Under the pieces are notes generated by a model. The model saw nothing but the letters and a program-made list of their open reading frames with translations, did no database searches and was not told the DNA's origin. This document shows positions 52,113-60,595 of a stretch of 64,000 nt of DNA, piece by piece. Source of the DNA: Streptomyces prunicolor NBRC 13075. Its GTDB lineage: Bacteria > Actinomycetota > Actinomycetes > Streptomycetales > Streptomycetaceae. The position numbers and the translations under genes were made by a program. Each line of letters starts with the position of its first letter. Positions within the stretch are counted from its first letter, which is position 1. The stretch is from assembly GCF_000367365.1 (NCBI RefSeq), contig NZ_BARF01000094.1, forward strand, positions 62,001 to 126,000, in the 5' to 3' direction.

Positions 52113-53786
52113 TCAGCAGCCGCTGTGGTCCTCCGTGAGCACCCCCTGCGCGGTCGACAGCGAACGGTCGTAGCAACCGCCCGAGCCGTACAGCCGGTAG
52201 CGCTCACTCGACGTCCCGACTGCGTGCCGCTGGTCGCGGGGCACGTTCAGCGTGTAGGTCGCGTCACCGCTGTAGGTGTCGTCGAACCGCGACCACCCCG
52301 CCCGACGCCCGTCCCGCGTATCGACGACGGCCGCCCGGTCGCCCAGCGTGAGAACGGTACGCAGCCGGTCGTCCGTCCCGATCGTCGTCGCGCCGTTCAT
52401 CGTGTACGTCCGGTGCGTGGCCGTCGTCCGGGCCGGTCCACGTCCGTCGACGGTCACCGACTCGTCGTCCGTCCAGGTCGCGTCGAGCCCGTCCATGTTC
52501 TCGCCGTCGATCCAACGGTGTACGGAGGTGTTCGCGAGCGTCCGGTCGACGGTGGTCCGCACCCGGCCGTGCGAGGTGTCGACATACCCGGCGGTGGTCA
52601 GCCGGTGGCCCGCGTCGGTGTCCACGCGTTCCTCCGAACCGGGCGTGTATATCGAGGAGTTGGCGAGCTCGCCCGCCCGGTCGAGGGTGAGTTTTCCGGT
52701 GACGTGGGCGCGCTGCGCGTCCTGCCAGACGAGCACGTTCACCGGCGCGCTCCACCCACTCTGCCCCTCGGGCACGCCCACGACGGAGACGTCGATGTGG
52801 TGCGGGCGGCCGTCGTTGAGGAGACCGGCGAAGGGTGTGAGGTCGTATTCGATCGGCTTGACGTCGAAGGCGCGCGGGCCGGGAATGACGTACCAGAGGA
52901 AGGGGTCGGACCAGCCGCCGGTCCACACGTTCGGGAACGGGGCGGCGATTCCGGCGAGTTGGCCGTCGACCTTGATCTGCACCTCGCGGTAGGGGCCCTT
53001 GTCGGCCTGGCAGGAGTACGGCGCCGAGTCGGGCACGGCGAGGTACCAGAACTCCTCGCAGCCGCCGCCGGATCCGGTGGCGTACACCTCGGCCACGATG
53101 CGTTCGGTGTTGCGCGGGGTGGTGAGGGTCGAGTCGGCGGCGAGGGTGAGGACACGGTCGGGGGTCTGCGCCGCGGCAGGTCTGCCCTCGTAGAACGTCA
53201 GCGTGGCCTTGACGCCGATGACTCCGGTGTACGTGTCGTCGACGACGTTGCCGATGAGCATCTCGACGTCCTGCGCGGTGCGGAAGGTGGCGCTGTAGCG
53301 GGTGACGTCCTTCTCCACGGACCAGGCGATGCCGTCGGGGGACGGCTCCGGCGTCGACGTACGGAGGATCTCGACCCCGCCGACGTGCAGATAGCCGAGT
53401 CGGTCGTACTGCCGTCCCTTGACCGTGCCGTCCAGGCGCAGCACGACCTTGCTCCAGTGGTCGCCGCAGGCCTTGGGCGGGGTGTAAGTGCCCTTGTACG
53501 GGGTGAAGTCGCGGAACTCGGTGTCGGCGAGGGTGACTTGGCAGGACTTCGTCGCGGGCTTGGCGATCGGCGCGGCGGCGGTGAGGGGGTCGTGCCAGTC
53601 GGTGCCGAACTCGGCGGGGACGTCGGCGGGGACGTCGGCGACTTGGACTTTCGCGTCGGCTGCTTGGGCTTTCGAGCCGACCAGTTGAGCTTTCGCTTCG
53701 GCCGCTTGTGCGGGGCTCGCCCCGAGGAGGGTGCTCGCCAGGAGGGTCACCCCGGCGAGCATGGACATGACTATCCGGTTTCTCAT
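52113..53786 (-). CDS. secreted PNGase A-like peptide N-glycanase
   Basis: A 557-residue secreted protein (Sec signal to A-Q-A-A) with the peptide-N4-(N-acetyl-beta-glucosaminyl)asparagine amidase A fold. Landmarks are the opening D-T-E-F-R-D-F-T-P, W-S-K-V-V-L-R-L-D-G-T-V-K-G-R-Q-Y-D-R and G-G-V-E-I-L-R-T-S-T-P-E-P, followed by V-E-K-D-V-T-R-Y. These enzymes remove N-glycans from glycoproteins. Bacterial members are poorly studied. An Ala/Lys/Val repeat linker (A-K-A-Q, A-K-V-Q) follows the signal. The L,D-transpeptidase-like gene lies 10 bases upstream on the same strand, so the two are probably co-transcribed. Confidence 0.88.
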   Translation of the reverse strand: MRNRIVMSMLAGVTLLASTLLGASPAQAAEAKAQLVGSKAQAADAKVQVADVPADVPAEFGTDWHDPLTAAAPIAKPATKSCQVTLADTEFRDFTPYKGTYTPPKACGDHWSKVVLRLDGTVKGRQYDRLGYLHVGGVEILRTSTPEPSPDGIAWSVEKDVTRYSATFRTAQDVEMLIGNVVDDTYTGVIGVKATLTFYEGRPAAAQTPDRVLTLAADSTLTTPRNTERIVAEVYATGSGGGCEEFWYLAVPDSAPYSCQADKGPYREVQIKVDGQLAGIAAPFPNVWTGGWSDPFLWYVIPGPRAFDVKPIEYDLTPFAGLLNDGRPHHIDVSVVGVPEGQSGWSAPVNVLVWQDAQRAHVTGKLTLDRAGELANSSIYTPGSEERVDTDAGHRLTTAGYVDTSHGRVRTTVDRTLANTSVHRWIDGENMDGLDATWTDDESVTVDGRGPARTTATHRTYTMNGATTIGTDDRLRTVLTLGDRAAVVDTRDGRRAGWSRFDDTYSGDATYTLNVPRDQRHAVGTSSERYRLYGSGGCYDRSLSTAQGVLTEDHSGC

Positions 53787-53796
53787 GGGCGGTGTT

Positions 53797-54558
53797 CTAC
53801 CCCTTGAGGTCCGCCCTGTCCCCCATCAGCACCACGGGATGCCGGTCCGGGTCCAGCGTGCGCAGCAGATACTCCATCGCCTCTTTGGACAGGCTGACGC
53901 AGGCCGACGTACCGCTGCCGTGGTCCAGATGCAGCCAGATCCCGCCACCCTTGTCCTCGCCCTCGGGCTGCTCCGCGTCGTCGGGCGGGGTGCCGGGGAC
54001 ACGGTTGTAGTCGATGGCGATGACGTAGTCGAAGTCGTGCCAGTGCGACTCGTCCCAGTCGCGCGGTGCCTCGTACGACTCGTCCTGGGAGTACGGGAGT
54101 GCGGTGCCGGGGTCATCGAGCACACCGCCCGCGGCGGTCAGCGTGAACACGCCGACGGGGCTGCGCTTGTCGCCGAGGTGGTGGTCGGTGGTCCAGCCCA
54201 GCTTGCCGTTGTGCGCGGGCCAACTGGCGGCCCGTTCCCAGGTGTTGCCGTTCTTGGTGAACAGGACGGCGGTGGAGTCCGGGGAGTCGTTGCCGTTGCC
54301 GTAGACCGTGAGGACCTGGCCGGTGTCGGCGGGGATGGCGCGCTGGAGCCGGTCGCCGACGTCCGGGATGCGGGTCGGGTCCGGGGCCGCGGTGGTGGTG
54401 ACCGGTCTCGGGTGGGTCGCCCGGGCGCCCGGTCTCCCTTCCCGGCCGCCGGAGTGTCCGGTGTGCGCGCTGCCGCACGCGGACAGGGTCGTCATCGTCA
54501 GAAGAGAACCGAGAGCCGCCATCGCGACCGTCGCACGTCGTGTGCCGCCACTCTGCAT
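53797..54558 (-). CDS. L,D-transpeptidase (YkuD)-like lipoprotein
   Basis: About 253 residues. A lipobox (T-L-S-A-C) near residue 27 makes it a membrane-anchored lipoprotein. The YkuD-like domain has H-H-L-G-D-K-R-S-P-V-G-V-F-T and the active-site region H-L-D-H-G-S-G-T-S-A-C-V-S-L-S with catalytic Cys. Such enzymes cross-link peptidoglycan or attach proteins, but this divergent group is uncharacterised. An ATG at 54579 would add seven residues. Confidence 0.8.
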   Translation of the reverse strand: MQSGGTRRATVAMAALGSLLTMTTLSACGSAHTGHSGGREGRPGARATHPRPVTTTAAPDPTRIPDVGDRLQRAIPADTGQVLTVYGNGNDSPDSTAVLFTKNGNTWERAASWPAHNGKLGWTTDHHLGDKRSPVGVFTLTAAGGVLDDPGTALPYSQDESYEAPRDWDESHWHDFDYVIAIDYNRVPGTPPDDAEQPEGEDKGGGIWLHLDHGSGTSACVSLSKEAMEYLLRTLDPDRHPVVLMGDRADLKG

Positions 54559-54785
54559 CGGGCCATGGTCACATCGCATTCGGCGGCATTGCGTGAGGTC
54601 ACGGACATCTCGCCCCTGATGGGTGAACGCCGGTTCTGACCCCTGCCAGGGAAAACCGCTTGCTTCCGACCACGCTGCGACGCGAACCTTTCACGGTTTG
54701 TTGCCGCGTTCCGCTCGCGGTCCGTCGCCGCGCTCCGCGGTTCCCTCCTCCCCCTTCCCGCCTGAACAAGAGCCACTGGGACGTC

Positions 54786-56714
54786 ATGCAGATTCAAGAC
54801 CTTCCGTATCCCGACCCGGGTGTGCCGGACGCGCGCTCGGGGCCCCGATTCCTGTGGTGGCTCGGCCGGAATCAGCTCGGTGGACAGTTCAAGTCCCTGG
54901 CCTGGGGGCTGCTGCACTTCGTGTCCGTCTCCGCGCTGCCGTTCTGTGTGGGGTTCGCCGTGCAGGCCGTGGTCGACCGCTCCTGGAGTCGACTCGCCCT
55001 GACCGGCGGGCTGATGGTGCTGTGCGGGGCGGGCATCGCCGTGGGCGACACCTTCCTGCACCGGGCCGCCGTCACCAACTGGATCACGGCCGCCGCCCGC
55101 GTCCAGCAACTGCTGGCCCGCCAGGCGGCCCACCTCGGCTCGGCGCTGACCCGGCGGGTCGCCGCCGGTGAGGTGGTGGCCGTGTCGACAGGCGACGTCG
55201 AGAAGATCGGCTGGTTCGTGGAGGCGCTGTCCCGCTTCCTGGCCGCCGCGCTGACGATCGTCATCGTGTGCGTCGGGCTGTTCGTGTACCAGCCCGCGCT
55301 CGGTGTCGTCGTCGCCGTGGGGGTGCCCCTGCTGGCGGTCTCCGTGCTGCCGCTGCTGCCCCGCGCCACCCGGCGCGCCGACGTGCAGCGCGAGAAGGCC
55401 GGCCGCGCCACCGAACTCGCCTCCGACACCGTCGCCGGACTGCGGGTGCTGCGCGGGATCGGCGGCGAGGAACTGTTCCTCGACCGCTACCGCCGCGCCT
55501 CCCAGGAGGTACGCCACGCGGCCGTGCGCAGTGCCCGGATGTGGGCGGTCATCTCCGCGATCCAGGTGCTGATGCCGGGGCTGCTGCTGATCGCGATCGT
55601 CTGGCACGGCGTGCGGCTGGCCCGCGAGGGACGGATCACCGTCGGCGAACTGGTCACCGTCTACAGCGCGGTGATGGTCATGTCCTACCCGCTGCGGCAC
55701 TTCGAGGAGATCGCCATGGCGTACTCCTTCTCCCGGCCCTCGGCCAAACGCGCCGCGCACGTGCTGTCCCTGGAGCGGGTCACCGACACCGGGGGAACAC
55801 GCGCGGCCGAGGCCCCCGCCGGGGATCTGTACGACCCGGACACCGGTCTGCTGGCCCCCTCCGGCCGGCTCACCGCCGTGGTGTGCGGGGACCCGGACGC
55901 GGCCGGGCGGCTGGCGGAACGCCTCGGCGGGCACCCCGCCGAGGAGGGCGTCTCCGTACTCCTGGACGGCGTACCGCTCGACGAACTCCCTCTCGACTCG
56001 GCGCGCACCGCCGTCCTCGTCCAGGACAAGGACCCGGTGCTGCTGTCCGGTTCGCTGCGTGAGCTGCTCGATGTGCCCTCCTCGGGTGCGGTCGGCGCGG
56101 AGGAGGCGCTGGCCGCCGCGCAGTGCGGGGACGTGCTGGTGGCGCTCGTGCAGGGGTCGCTCGACACCGAGGACCCGATGGACGCCCGCATCACCGAGCG
56201 CGGACGTTCGCTGTCGGGCGGACAGCGCCAACGACTCGCCCTGGCGCGGTCGTTGATCACGGACCCGGAGGTCCTCGTCCTGGACGAGCCGACGTCCGCC
56301 GTCGACTCCCACACCGAGGCCCGGATCGCCGACGGCGTACGGGAGTTGCGAACCGGCCGGACCACGGTGATGTTCACCTCCTCGCCCCTGCTCCTGGACC
56401 ACGCGGACCGGGTCGTGCTGGTGCACGAGGGCGCGGTGGTGGCGGTCGGCGCTCACCGCGAACTGCTGCGGAGCGAGCCCCGGTACCGGGCCGTGGTGAC
56501 GCGGGAGACGGAGGAGGAGTCCGCGTCGCGCGATGAACAGGCCGTGCTGCGGAGCGAGTTGGGATCCCGAGATGCCCCGCTCCGGGGTGCCGCGGAACAC
56601 GACGAGGGTCCCCTCCGGGGTGCCTCGGACGACGACGATGCCTCCCTGCGAGGTTCCCTGGACGACGAAGCCGCGCTGCGGAGCGCACTGGAAGAAATCG
56701 AGGAGAGCGCATGA
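54786..56714 (+). CDS. heterodimeric ABC exporter subunit with degenerate Walker A
   Basis: About 642 residues: six-helix exporter domain, then ATPase. Where Walker A should be, the chain reads V-V-C-G-D-P-D-A-A-G-R-L, lacking the G-K-S/T, and the H-loop position is T-S-S. The signature L-S-G-G-Q-R-Q-R and Walker B L-V-L-D-E-P-T-S-A-V-D are intact. A 60-residue acidic tail carries repeated L-R-G/L-R-S units. Its ATG 54786 has only a weak site upstream. It overlaps the next gene by ATGA at 56711. The pair should form one active composite ATPase site. Confidence 0.9.
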   Translation: MQIQDLPYPDPGVPDARSGPRFLWWLGRNQLGGQFKSLAWGLLHFVSVSALPFCVGFAVQAVVDRSWSRLALTGGLMVLCGAGIAVGDTFLHRAAVTNWITAAARVQQLLARQAAHLGSALTRRVAAGEVVAVSTGDVEKIGWFVEALSRFLAAALTIVIVCVGLFVYQPALGVVVAVGVPLLAVSVLPLLPRATRRADVQREKAGRATELASDTVAGLRVLRGIGGEELFLDRYRRASQEVRHAAVRSARMWAVISAIQVLMPGLLLIAIVWHGVRLAREGRITVGELVTVYSAVMVMSYPLRHFEEIAMAYSFSRPSAKRAAHVLSLERVTDTGGTRAAEAPAGDLYDPDTGLLAPSGRLTAVVCGDPDAAGRLAERLGGHPAEEGVSVLLDGVPLDELPLDSARTAVLVQDKDPVLLSGSLRELLDVPSSGAVGAEEALAAAQCGDVLVALVQGSLDTEDPMDARITERGRSLSGGQRQRLALARSLITDPEVLVLDEPTSAVDSHTEARIADGVRELRTGRTTVMFTSSPLLLDHADRVVLVHEGAVVAVGAHRELLRSEPRYRAVVTRETEEESASRDEQAVLRSELGSRDAPLRGAAEHDEGPLRGASDDDDASLRGSLDDEAALRSALEEIEESA

Positions 56715-58492
56715 TCGGCGTGGCGCCCCCGGCCTACGACCCGGCGGCCCCGACCACGGCGAACACCCTGCCGGTCGGTGCCCCCGCGACCGTACGCGCC
56801 TACGTGTCCGAACTGTTCCAGCGGCATCGCCGTGCCTTCCTCCTTCTCGTCGCCGTGAACACGGTCGCCGTGGTCGCCTCGATGGTGGGGCCCTATCTGC
56901 TCGGCGATCTCGTCGAGCGGGTGTCGGACGGAGCGCGGGAGCTTCATCTCGGCCTGACCATCGGGGTGTTCGTGGTCGCGCTCGCCGTCCAGGCCCTGTT
57001 CATCCGGCAGGTGCGGTTGCGGGGCGCGATGCTCGGCGAGCACATGCTGGCCGACCTGCGCGAGGACTTCCTCGTACGGTCGGTCGGACTGCCCCCGGGT
57101 GTCCTCGAACGGGCGGGCACCGGCGACCTCCTGTCCCGCATCACCACCGACATCGACCGGCTCGCCAACGCGATGCGCGAGGCCGTGCCGCAACTGGCGA
57201 TCGGCGTGGTGTGGGCGGTGCTGCTGCTCGGCGGCCTGGTCGTCACCGTGCCGGAACTGGCGCCCGCCGTGCTGATCGCGGTGCCGGTCCTGGTGATCGG
57301 CTGCCGCTGGTACTTCAAGCGCGCACCGGCCGGCTACCGCTCCGAAGCCGCCGGGTACGCCGCCGTGGCCGCGGCCCTCGCCGAGACCGTGGACGCCGGC
57401 CGGACCGTCGAGGCGCACCGTCTCGGCGACCGACGGATCGCTCTCTCGGAGCGCCGCGTCAAGGAGTGGACCGCCTGGGAGAACTACACGCTCTGGCTGC
57501 GGTCGGTGCTGTTCCCGGTCATCAACGTCACCCATGTCACGGTGCTCTGCTCGGTCCTGATGCTCGGCGGGGTGTTCGTCCTGCGGGGCTGGATCGATGT
57601 GGGCGAACTGACGACGGGTGCCCTGATCGCGCAGATGCTCGTCGACCCGGTGAACCTGATCCTGCGCTGGTACGACGAGCTCCAGGTCGCCCAGGTCTCG
57701 CTGGCCCGGCTGGTCGGCGTCCGCGACATCGAGCCCGATGCCGGGGACGCAGGTCTGTCCCCCGAGGGCCGGGACGTGCACGCGGACCGGGTGCACTTCG
57801 GCTACCTCGAGGGCGTCGACGTGCTCCGCAAGGTGTCCCTGGAGGTCGCGCCCGGTACCCGGCTGGCCCTGGTCGGCCCCTCGGGCGCGGGCAAGTCCAC
57901 CCTGGGCAGGCTGCTCGCCGGTATCTACGCACCCCGGGACGGCCGGATCACCCTCGGCGGCGCCGAACTCTCCCGGATGACCGCGGAACACGTCCGCTCC
58001 CATGTGGCCCTCGTCAACCAGGAGCACCACGTCTTCGTCGGCTCCCTGCGCGACAACCTCCTGCTCGCCCGGACCGACGCGACCGACGCCGAGCTGTGGG
58101 CGGCGCTGGGCGCGGTCGACGCGGACGGGTGGGGGCGGGCACTGGACGACGGCCTGGACACCGAGGTCGGCTCGGGCGGGCTCGCGCTCACTCCGGCCCA
58201 GGCCCAGCAGATCGCGCTGGCCCGGCTGGTGCTGGCCGACCCGCACACGCTGGTCCTGGACGAGGCGACCTCGCTCCTGGACCCGCGTGCGGCCCGGCAC
58301 CTCGAACGCTCCCTGGCCCGCGTCCTCGACGGCCGCACGGTCGTCGCGATCGCCCACCGTCTGCACACCGCCCATGACGCAGACGTCATCGCCGTCGTCG
58401 AGAACGGGCGGATCAGCGAGTTGGGGAGCCATGACGAGCTGGTGGCGGCGGAGGGGGCGTACGCGGCGCTGTGGCAGTCGTGGCACGGGTAG
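56711..58492 (+). CDS. heterodimeric ABC exporter subunit with degenerate signature motif
   Basis: A 593-residue partner of the preceding gene. Walker A is intact (V-G-P-S-G-A-G-K-S-T), as are Walker B (L-V-L-D-E-A-T-S-L-L-D) and H-loop (I-A-H-R-L-H). The signature is L-T-P-A-Q-A-Q-Q instead of L-S-G-G-Q. The defects are complementary to those of the partner, the hallmark of asymmetric exporters. The cargo is unknown. Translational coupling (ATGA) supports a 1:1 complex. Confidence 0.92.
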   Translation: MIGVAPPAYDPAAPTTANTLPVGAPATVRAYVSELFQRHRRAFLLLVAVNTVAVVASMVGPYLLGDLVERVSDGARELHLGLTIGVFVVALAVQALFIRQVRLRGAMLGEHMLADLREDFLVRSVGLPPGVLERAGTGDLLSRITTDIDRLANAMREAVPQLAIGVVWAVLLLGGLVVTVPELAPAVLIAVPVLVIGCRWYFKRAPAGYRSEAAGYAAVAAALAETVDAGRTVEAHRLGDRRIALSERRVKEWTAWENYTLWLRSVLFPVINVTHVTVLCSVLMLGGVFVLRGWIDVGELTTGALIAQMLVDPVNLILRWYDELQVAQVSLARLVGVRDIEPDAGDAGLSPEGRDVHADRVHFGYLEGVDVLRKVSLEVAPGTRLALVGPSGAGKSTLGRLLAGIYAPRDGRITLGGAELSRMTAEHVRSHVALVNQEHHVFVGSLRDNLLLARTDATDAELWAALGAVDADGWGRALDDGLDTEVGSGGLALTPAQAQQIALARLVLADPHTLVLDEATSLLDPRAARHLERSLARVLDGRTVVAIAHRLHTAHDADVIAVVENGRISELGSHDELVAAEGAYAALWQSWHG

Positions 58493-58508
58493 CTCCGCTG
58501 GTCGAGCG

Positions 58509-58620
58509 GTTACTGAGCTGCGGGCCGGTGGAATCCTGCGGGCCGGTGGGGGCTGGTCGGGGAGAGAGGTGACTGATCTGCGGGCCGGTGAGTACCCGCC
58601 GGCCGGTGGGGGCTGGTCGC
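58509..58620. repeat. 60-bp-period tandem duplication
   Basis: 58509-58560 and 58569-58620 are about 85 per cent identical copies rich in CGGGCCGGTGG, lying between the exporter operon and the DUF5709 gene. The second copy runs directly into the Streptomyces-type repeat at 58606. Confidence 0.75.
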
Positions 58621-58672
58621 GCCCACGCGGCGGAGCCGCATATGTCACAGCCCCGCGCCCCTTCCGGGGCGC
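58606..58672. repeat. Streptomyces intergenic repeat with terminator-like hairpin
   Basis: A segment running GGGGGCTGGTCGCGCC, then GGCGGAGCCGCA, then GCCCCGCGCCCC is of a kind frequent between Streptomyces genes. It ends in a 7-bp stem GCGCCCC-TTCC-GGGGCGC (58655-58672) that probably terminates the exporter transcript. Confidence 0.7.
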
Positions 58673-58771
58673 TGTACCGCACCGGAACCGGGCGCCTGCC
58701 GTTGCGCCCGGGGGAAAAGGGGTGGAAGGCTGGGATGAGAACGGGCCGGTCCCCACCACCTGGAGGTACCC

Positions 58772-59248
58772 GTGAACAGCGTCGACGGATGGGGAGACGA
58801 TGTCTACCAGCCCGACGGATCCGAGGTGCAGGACGACGCGGGTCTGCTCGACGCGGAGGACACCCTGGTGGCCGACGGTGTCGAGGACCCCCTCGACCGC
58901 GGCTGGTCCCCACCGGACCGCCCCTGGGCGGTGGAACGCGACGACGTGACGGCGGCCGGGCGCGAGCACGGCGAGACGCTCGACCAGCGCCTCGCCGAGG
59001 AGGTCCCGGATCTCGCCGTGTCCGACGGCGACGGCCTCGGCGACTCCGAGGACACCGACGGCGAACTCCGGGACATCGAGGTCGGTGACGTCCGCTCGGG
59101 CCGGCTCGTGGCACCCGACGAAGGGGCGCACGAGGACGAGGAGAGCGGCCTGATCGCCACGGACGTGGGCATCGACGGCGCCGCCGCCTCCGCCGAGGAG
59201 GCCGCGATGCACATCGTCGACGAGGACGAGGACTCCCTGTACGGCTGA
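58772..59248 (+). CDS. DUF5709 family acidic protein
   Basis: A 158-residue, strongly acidic, predicted disordered protein of the actinobacterial DUF5709 family: start W-G-D-D-V-Y-Q-P, middle R-P-W-A-V-E-R-D-D-V-T-A, end E-E-A-A-M-H-I-V-D-E-D. GTG start with GGAGG upstream. Function unknown. Confidence 0.85.
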   Translation: MNSVDGWGDDVYQPDGSEVQDDAGLLDAEDTLVADGVEDPLDRGWSPPDRPWAVERDDVTAAGREHGETLDQRLAEEVPDLAVSDGDGLGDSEDTDGELRDIEVGDVRSGRLVAPDEGAHEDEESGLIATDVGIDGAAASAEEAAMHIVDEDEDSLYG

Positions 59249-59299
59249 GTTCGCCGCCCCTTCGCCGTCCACCGCACTGTCGCCGCAGAAGGAGCAGCC

Positions 59300-59572
59300 A
59301 TGCAGCAGGACAAGCAGCCCGACTACCACCCCGTGGTCTTCCGGGACCGCGCCGCCGGATACGCCTTCCTGACCCGGTCCACCGCGACCAGCGACCGGAC
59401 CATCGAGTGGGACGACGGAGAGACCTACCCGGTCGTGGACGTGGAGATCTCCTCGGAGAGCCACCCCTTCTACACCGGCAAGGCACGGACGGTGGACACG
59501 GAGGGCCGCATCGCCCAGTTCGAGCGGCGCTACGGCAGCGGCGAGGCGGCCCAGGGTTCCGGCGGGACGTGA
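59300..59572 (+). CDS. rpmE2: type B 50S ribosomal protein L31 (zinc-free)
   Basis: A 90-residue L31 of the C-minus type: Y-H-P-V-V-F-R-D, F-L-T-R-S-T, S-S-E-S-H-P-F-Y-T-G and a C-terminal F-x-R-R-Y-G. The zinc-ribbon cysteines of type A L31 are absent. In streptomycetes such copies are usually derepressed by Zur when zinc is short; no Zur-like AT-rich palindrome is visible in the 51 bases upstream. It may be read from the DUF5709 promoter. Confidence 0.92.
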   Translation: MQQDKQPDYHPVVFRDRAAGYAFLTRSTATSDRTIEWDDGETYPVVDVEISSESHPFYTGKARTVDTEGRIAQFERRYGSGEAAQGSGGT

Positions 59573-59658
59573 GCCGGCACGGGGATGTGCGTAGGCGCAG
59601 GAGTGCGCACGAGTGCTGAGGTGTGCGCGAGCGCTGACGCCGGAACTGAAGGCGGGCC

Positions 59659-60450
59659 TCAGATCACGTTGAGCGCCGCCGCGCAGCCCACTCCCCCGAG
59701 CAGTATGAACACCGGCATCAGCACCTTGAGCTCGATCCAGCTGCCCGCGCGGAACCGCATCACCTTCGGCGGGCCGATCGGGTACCAGCGCTTGCGGCCC
59801 AGCGGGATCGGCCACAGGATCGGGCAGCCGGAGACGGTCAGCGCGTCCCCGATGTCGTGCACCAACGCACCCAGCACGACCGGCAGTCCCAGCCACAGGT
59901 ACTGGTGCTGGTCCGTGAACAGCCAGTCCGAACCGTTGCCCGGCTTGTCCAGCACTCCGGCCAGGATCCACGCGCTGGTCGCCGCCAGCAGCCACACCAG
60001 GATGTCGCTGCTGGAGCCGCGGGCCGCCCGCCACAGCAAACCCTCGATGGCCAGCACCATGTGCACGAAGAGGATCACCAGCACCCCCCAGCGGCCGCCC
60101 ATGATCGCCACAGCCGCACTCCCCGCCCCGATCAGGACCGCCCACAGCCAGGTGTGGGTAAGGGTGCGGTGCCCGCCGGAGCGGCGCGGGTCGCCCTGCT
60201 TCCTGGTCCCCTTGTACGCGGCGTACGAGAGCTTGTCGACGATCTCGCACAGGCCCCGGGACACGGGTCCGAAGGCCCGGGAGATGGTCGCCGCCTTGTG
60301 GTCGAGGTCCGGGGCGAGCGCGGCGCCGGCGCAGATCAGGGCGCCGACCAGGATCACCGGCCAGGGCATCGGATGCCCGGCCGCGGCGGTCGCCGCTCCG
60401 ACGCCGAGCCAGGCCGCCGCTCCCGACAGTGAGTGTGCTGGTCCCATCAT
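59659..60450 (-). CDS. YdjM-like metal-dependent membrane hydrolase
   Basis: About 263 residues with several membrane helices. N-terminal G-P-A-H-S-L-S-G-A-A, A-L-A-P-D-L-D-H-K, G-G-H-R-T-L-T-H-T and a late H-D-I-G-D are the His/Asp landmarks of the YdjM family (LexA-regulated in E. coli), probably metal ligands. Start 60450 was chosen since GGGGA lies about seven bases upstream; ATG 60468 is possible but its purine run touches the start. The role is unknown. Confidence 0.83.
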   Translation of the reverse strand: MMGPAHSLSGAAAWLGVGAATAAAGHPMPWPVILVGALICAGAALAPDLDHKAATISRAFGPVSRGLCEIVDKLSYAAYKGTRKQGDPRRSGGHRTLTHTWLWAVLIGAGSAAVAIMGGRWGVLVILFVHMVLAIEGLLWRAARGSSSDILVWLLAATSAWILAGVLDKPGNGSDWLFTDQHQYLWLGLPVVLGALVHDIGDALTVSGCPILWPIPLGRKRWYPIGPPKVMRFRAGSWIELKVLMPVFILLGGVGCAAALNVI

Positions 60451-60595
60451 GGCCGTTCCCCGCCCCATTCCTCTTACGCCGCCGGTCAGTTGCTCGGGCG
60501 CCCTGACACTCTGTCGGCGACACAGCGTAGCGGTAGCGATCTTCGTCTCCGCAGCCGATTCCCCCATCGGCCACGGCGCCAGGCAAGATGGGGTC

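Noticed and set aside
59249..59299. Zur operator before rpmE2
   Set aside because: No AT-rich TGAAA...TTTCA palindrome is present in the gap.
59585..60595. 337-codon N-terminal extension of the DUF3516 helicase
   Set aside because: It lies opposite the YdjM-like gene and lacks helicase features; homology begins at the GTG at 60596.
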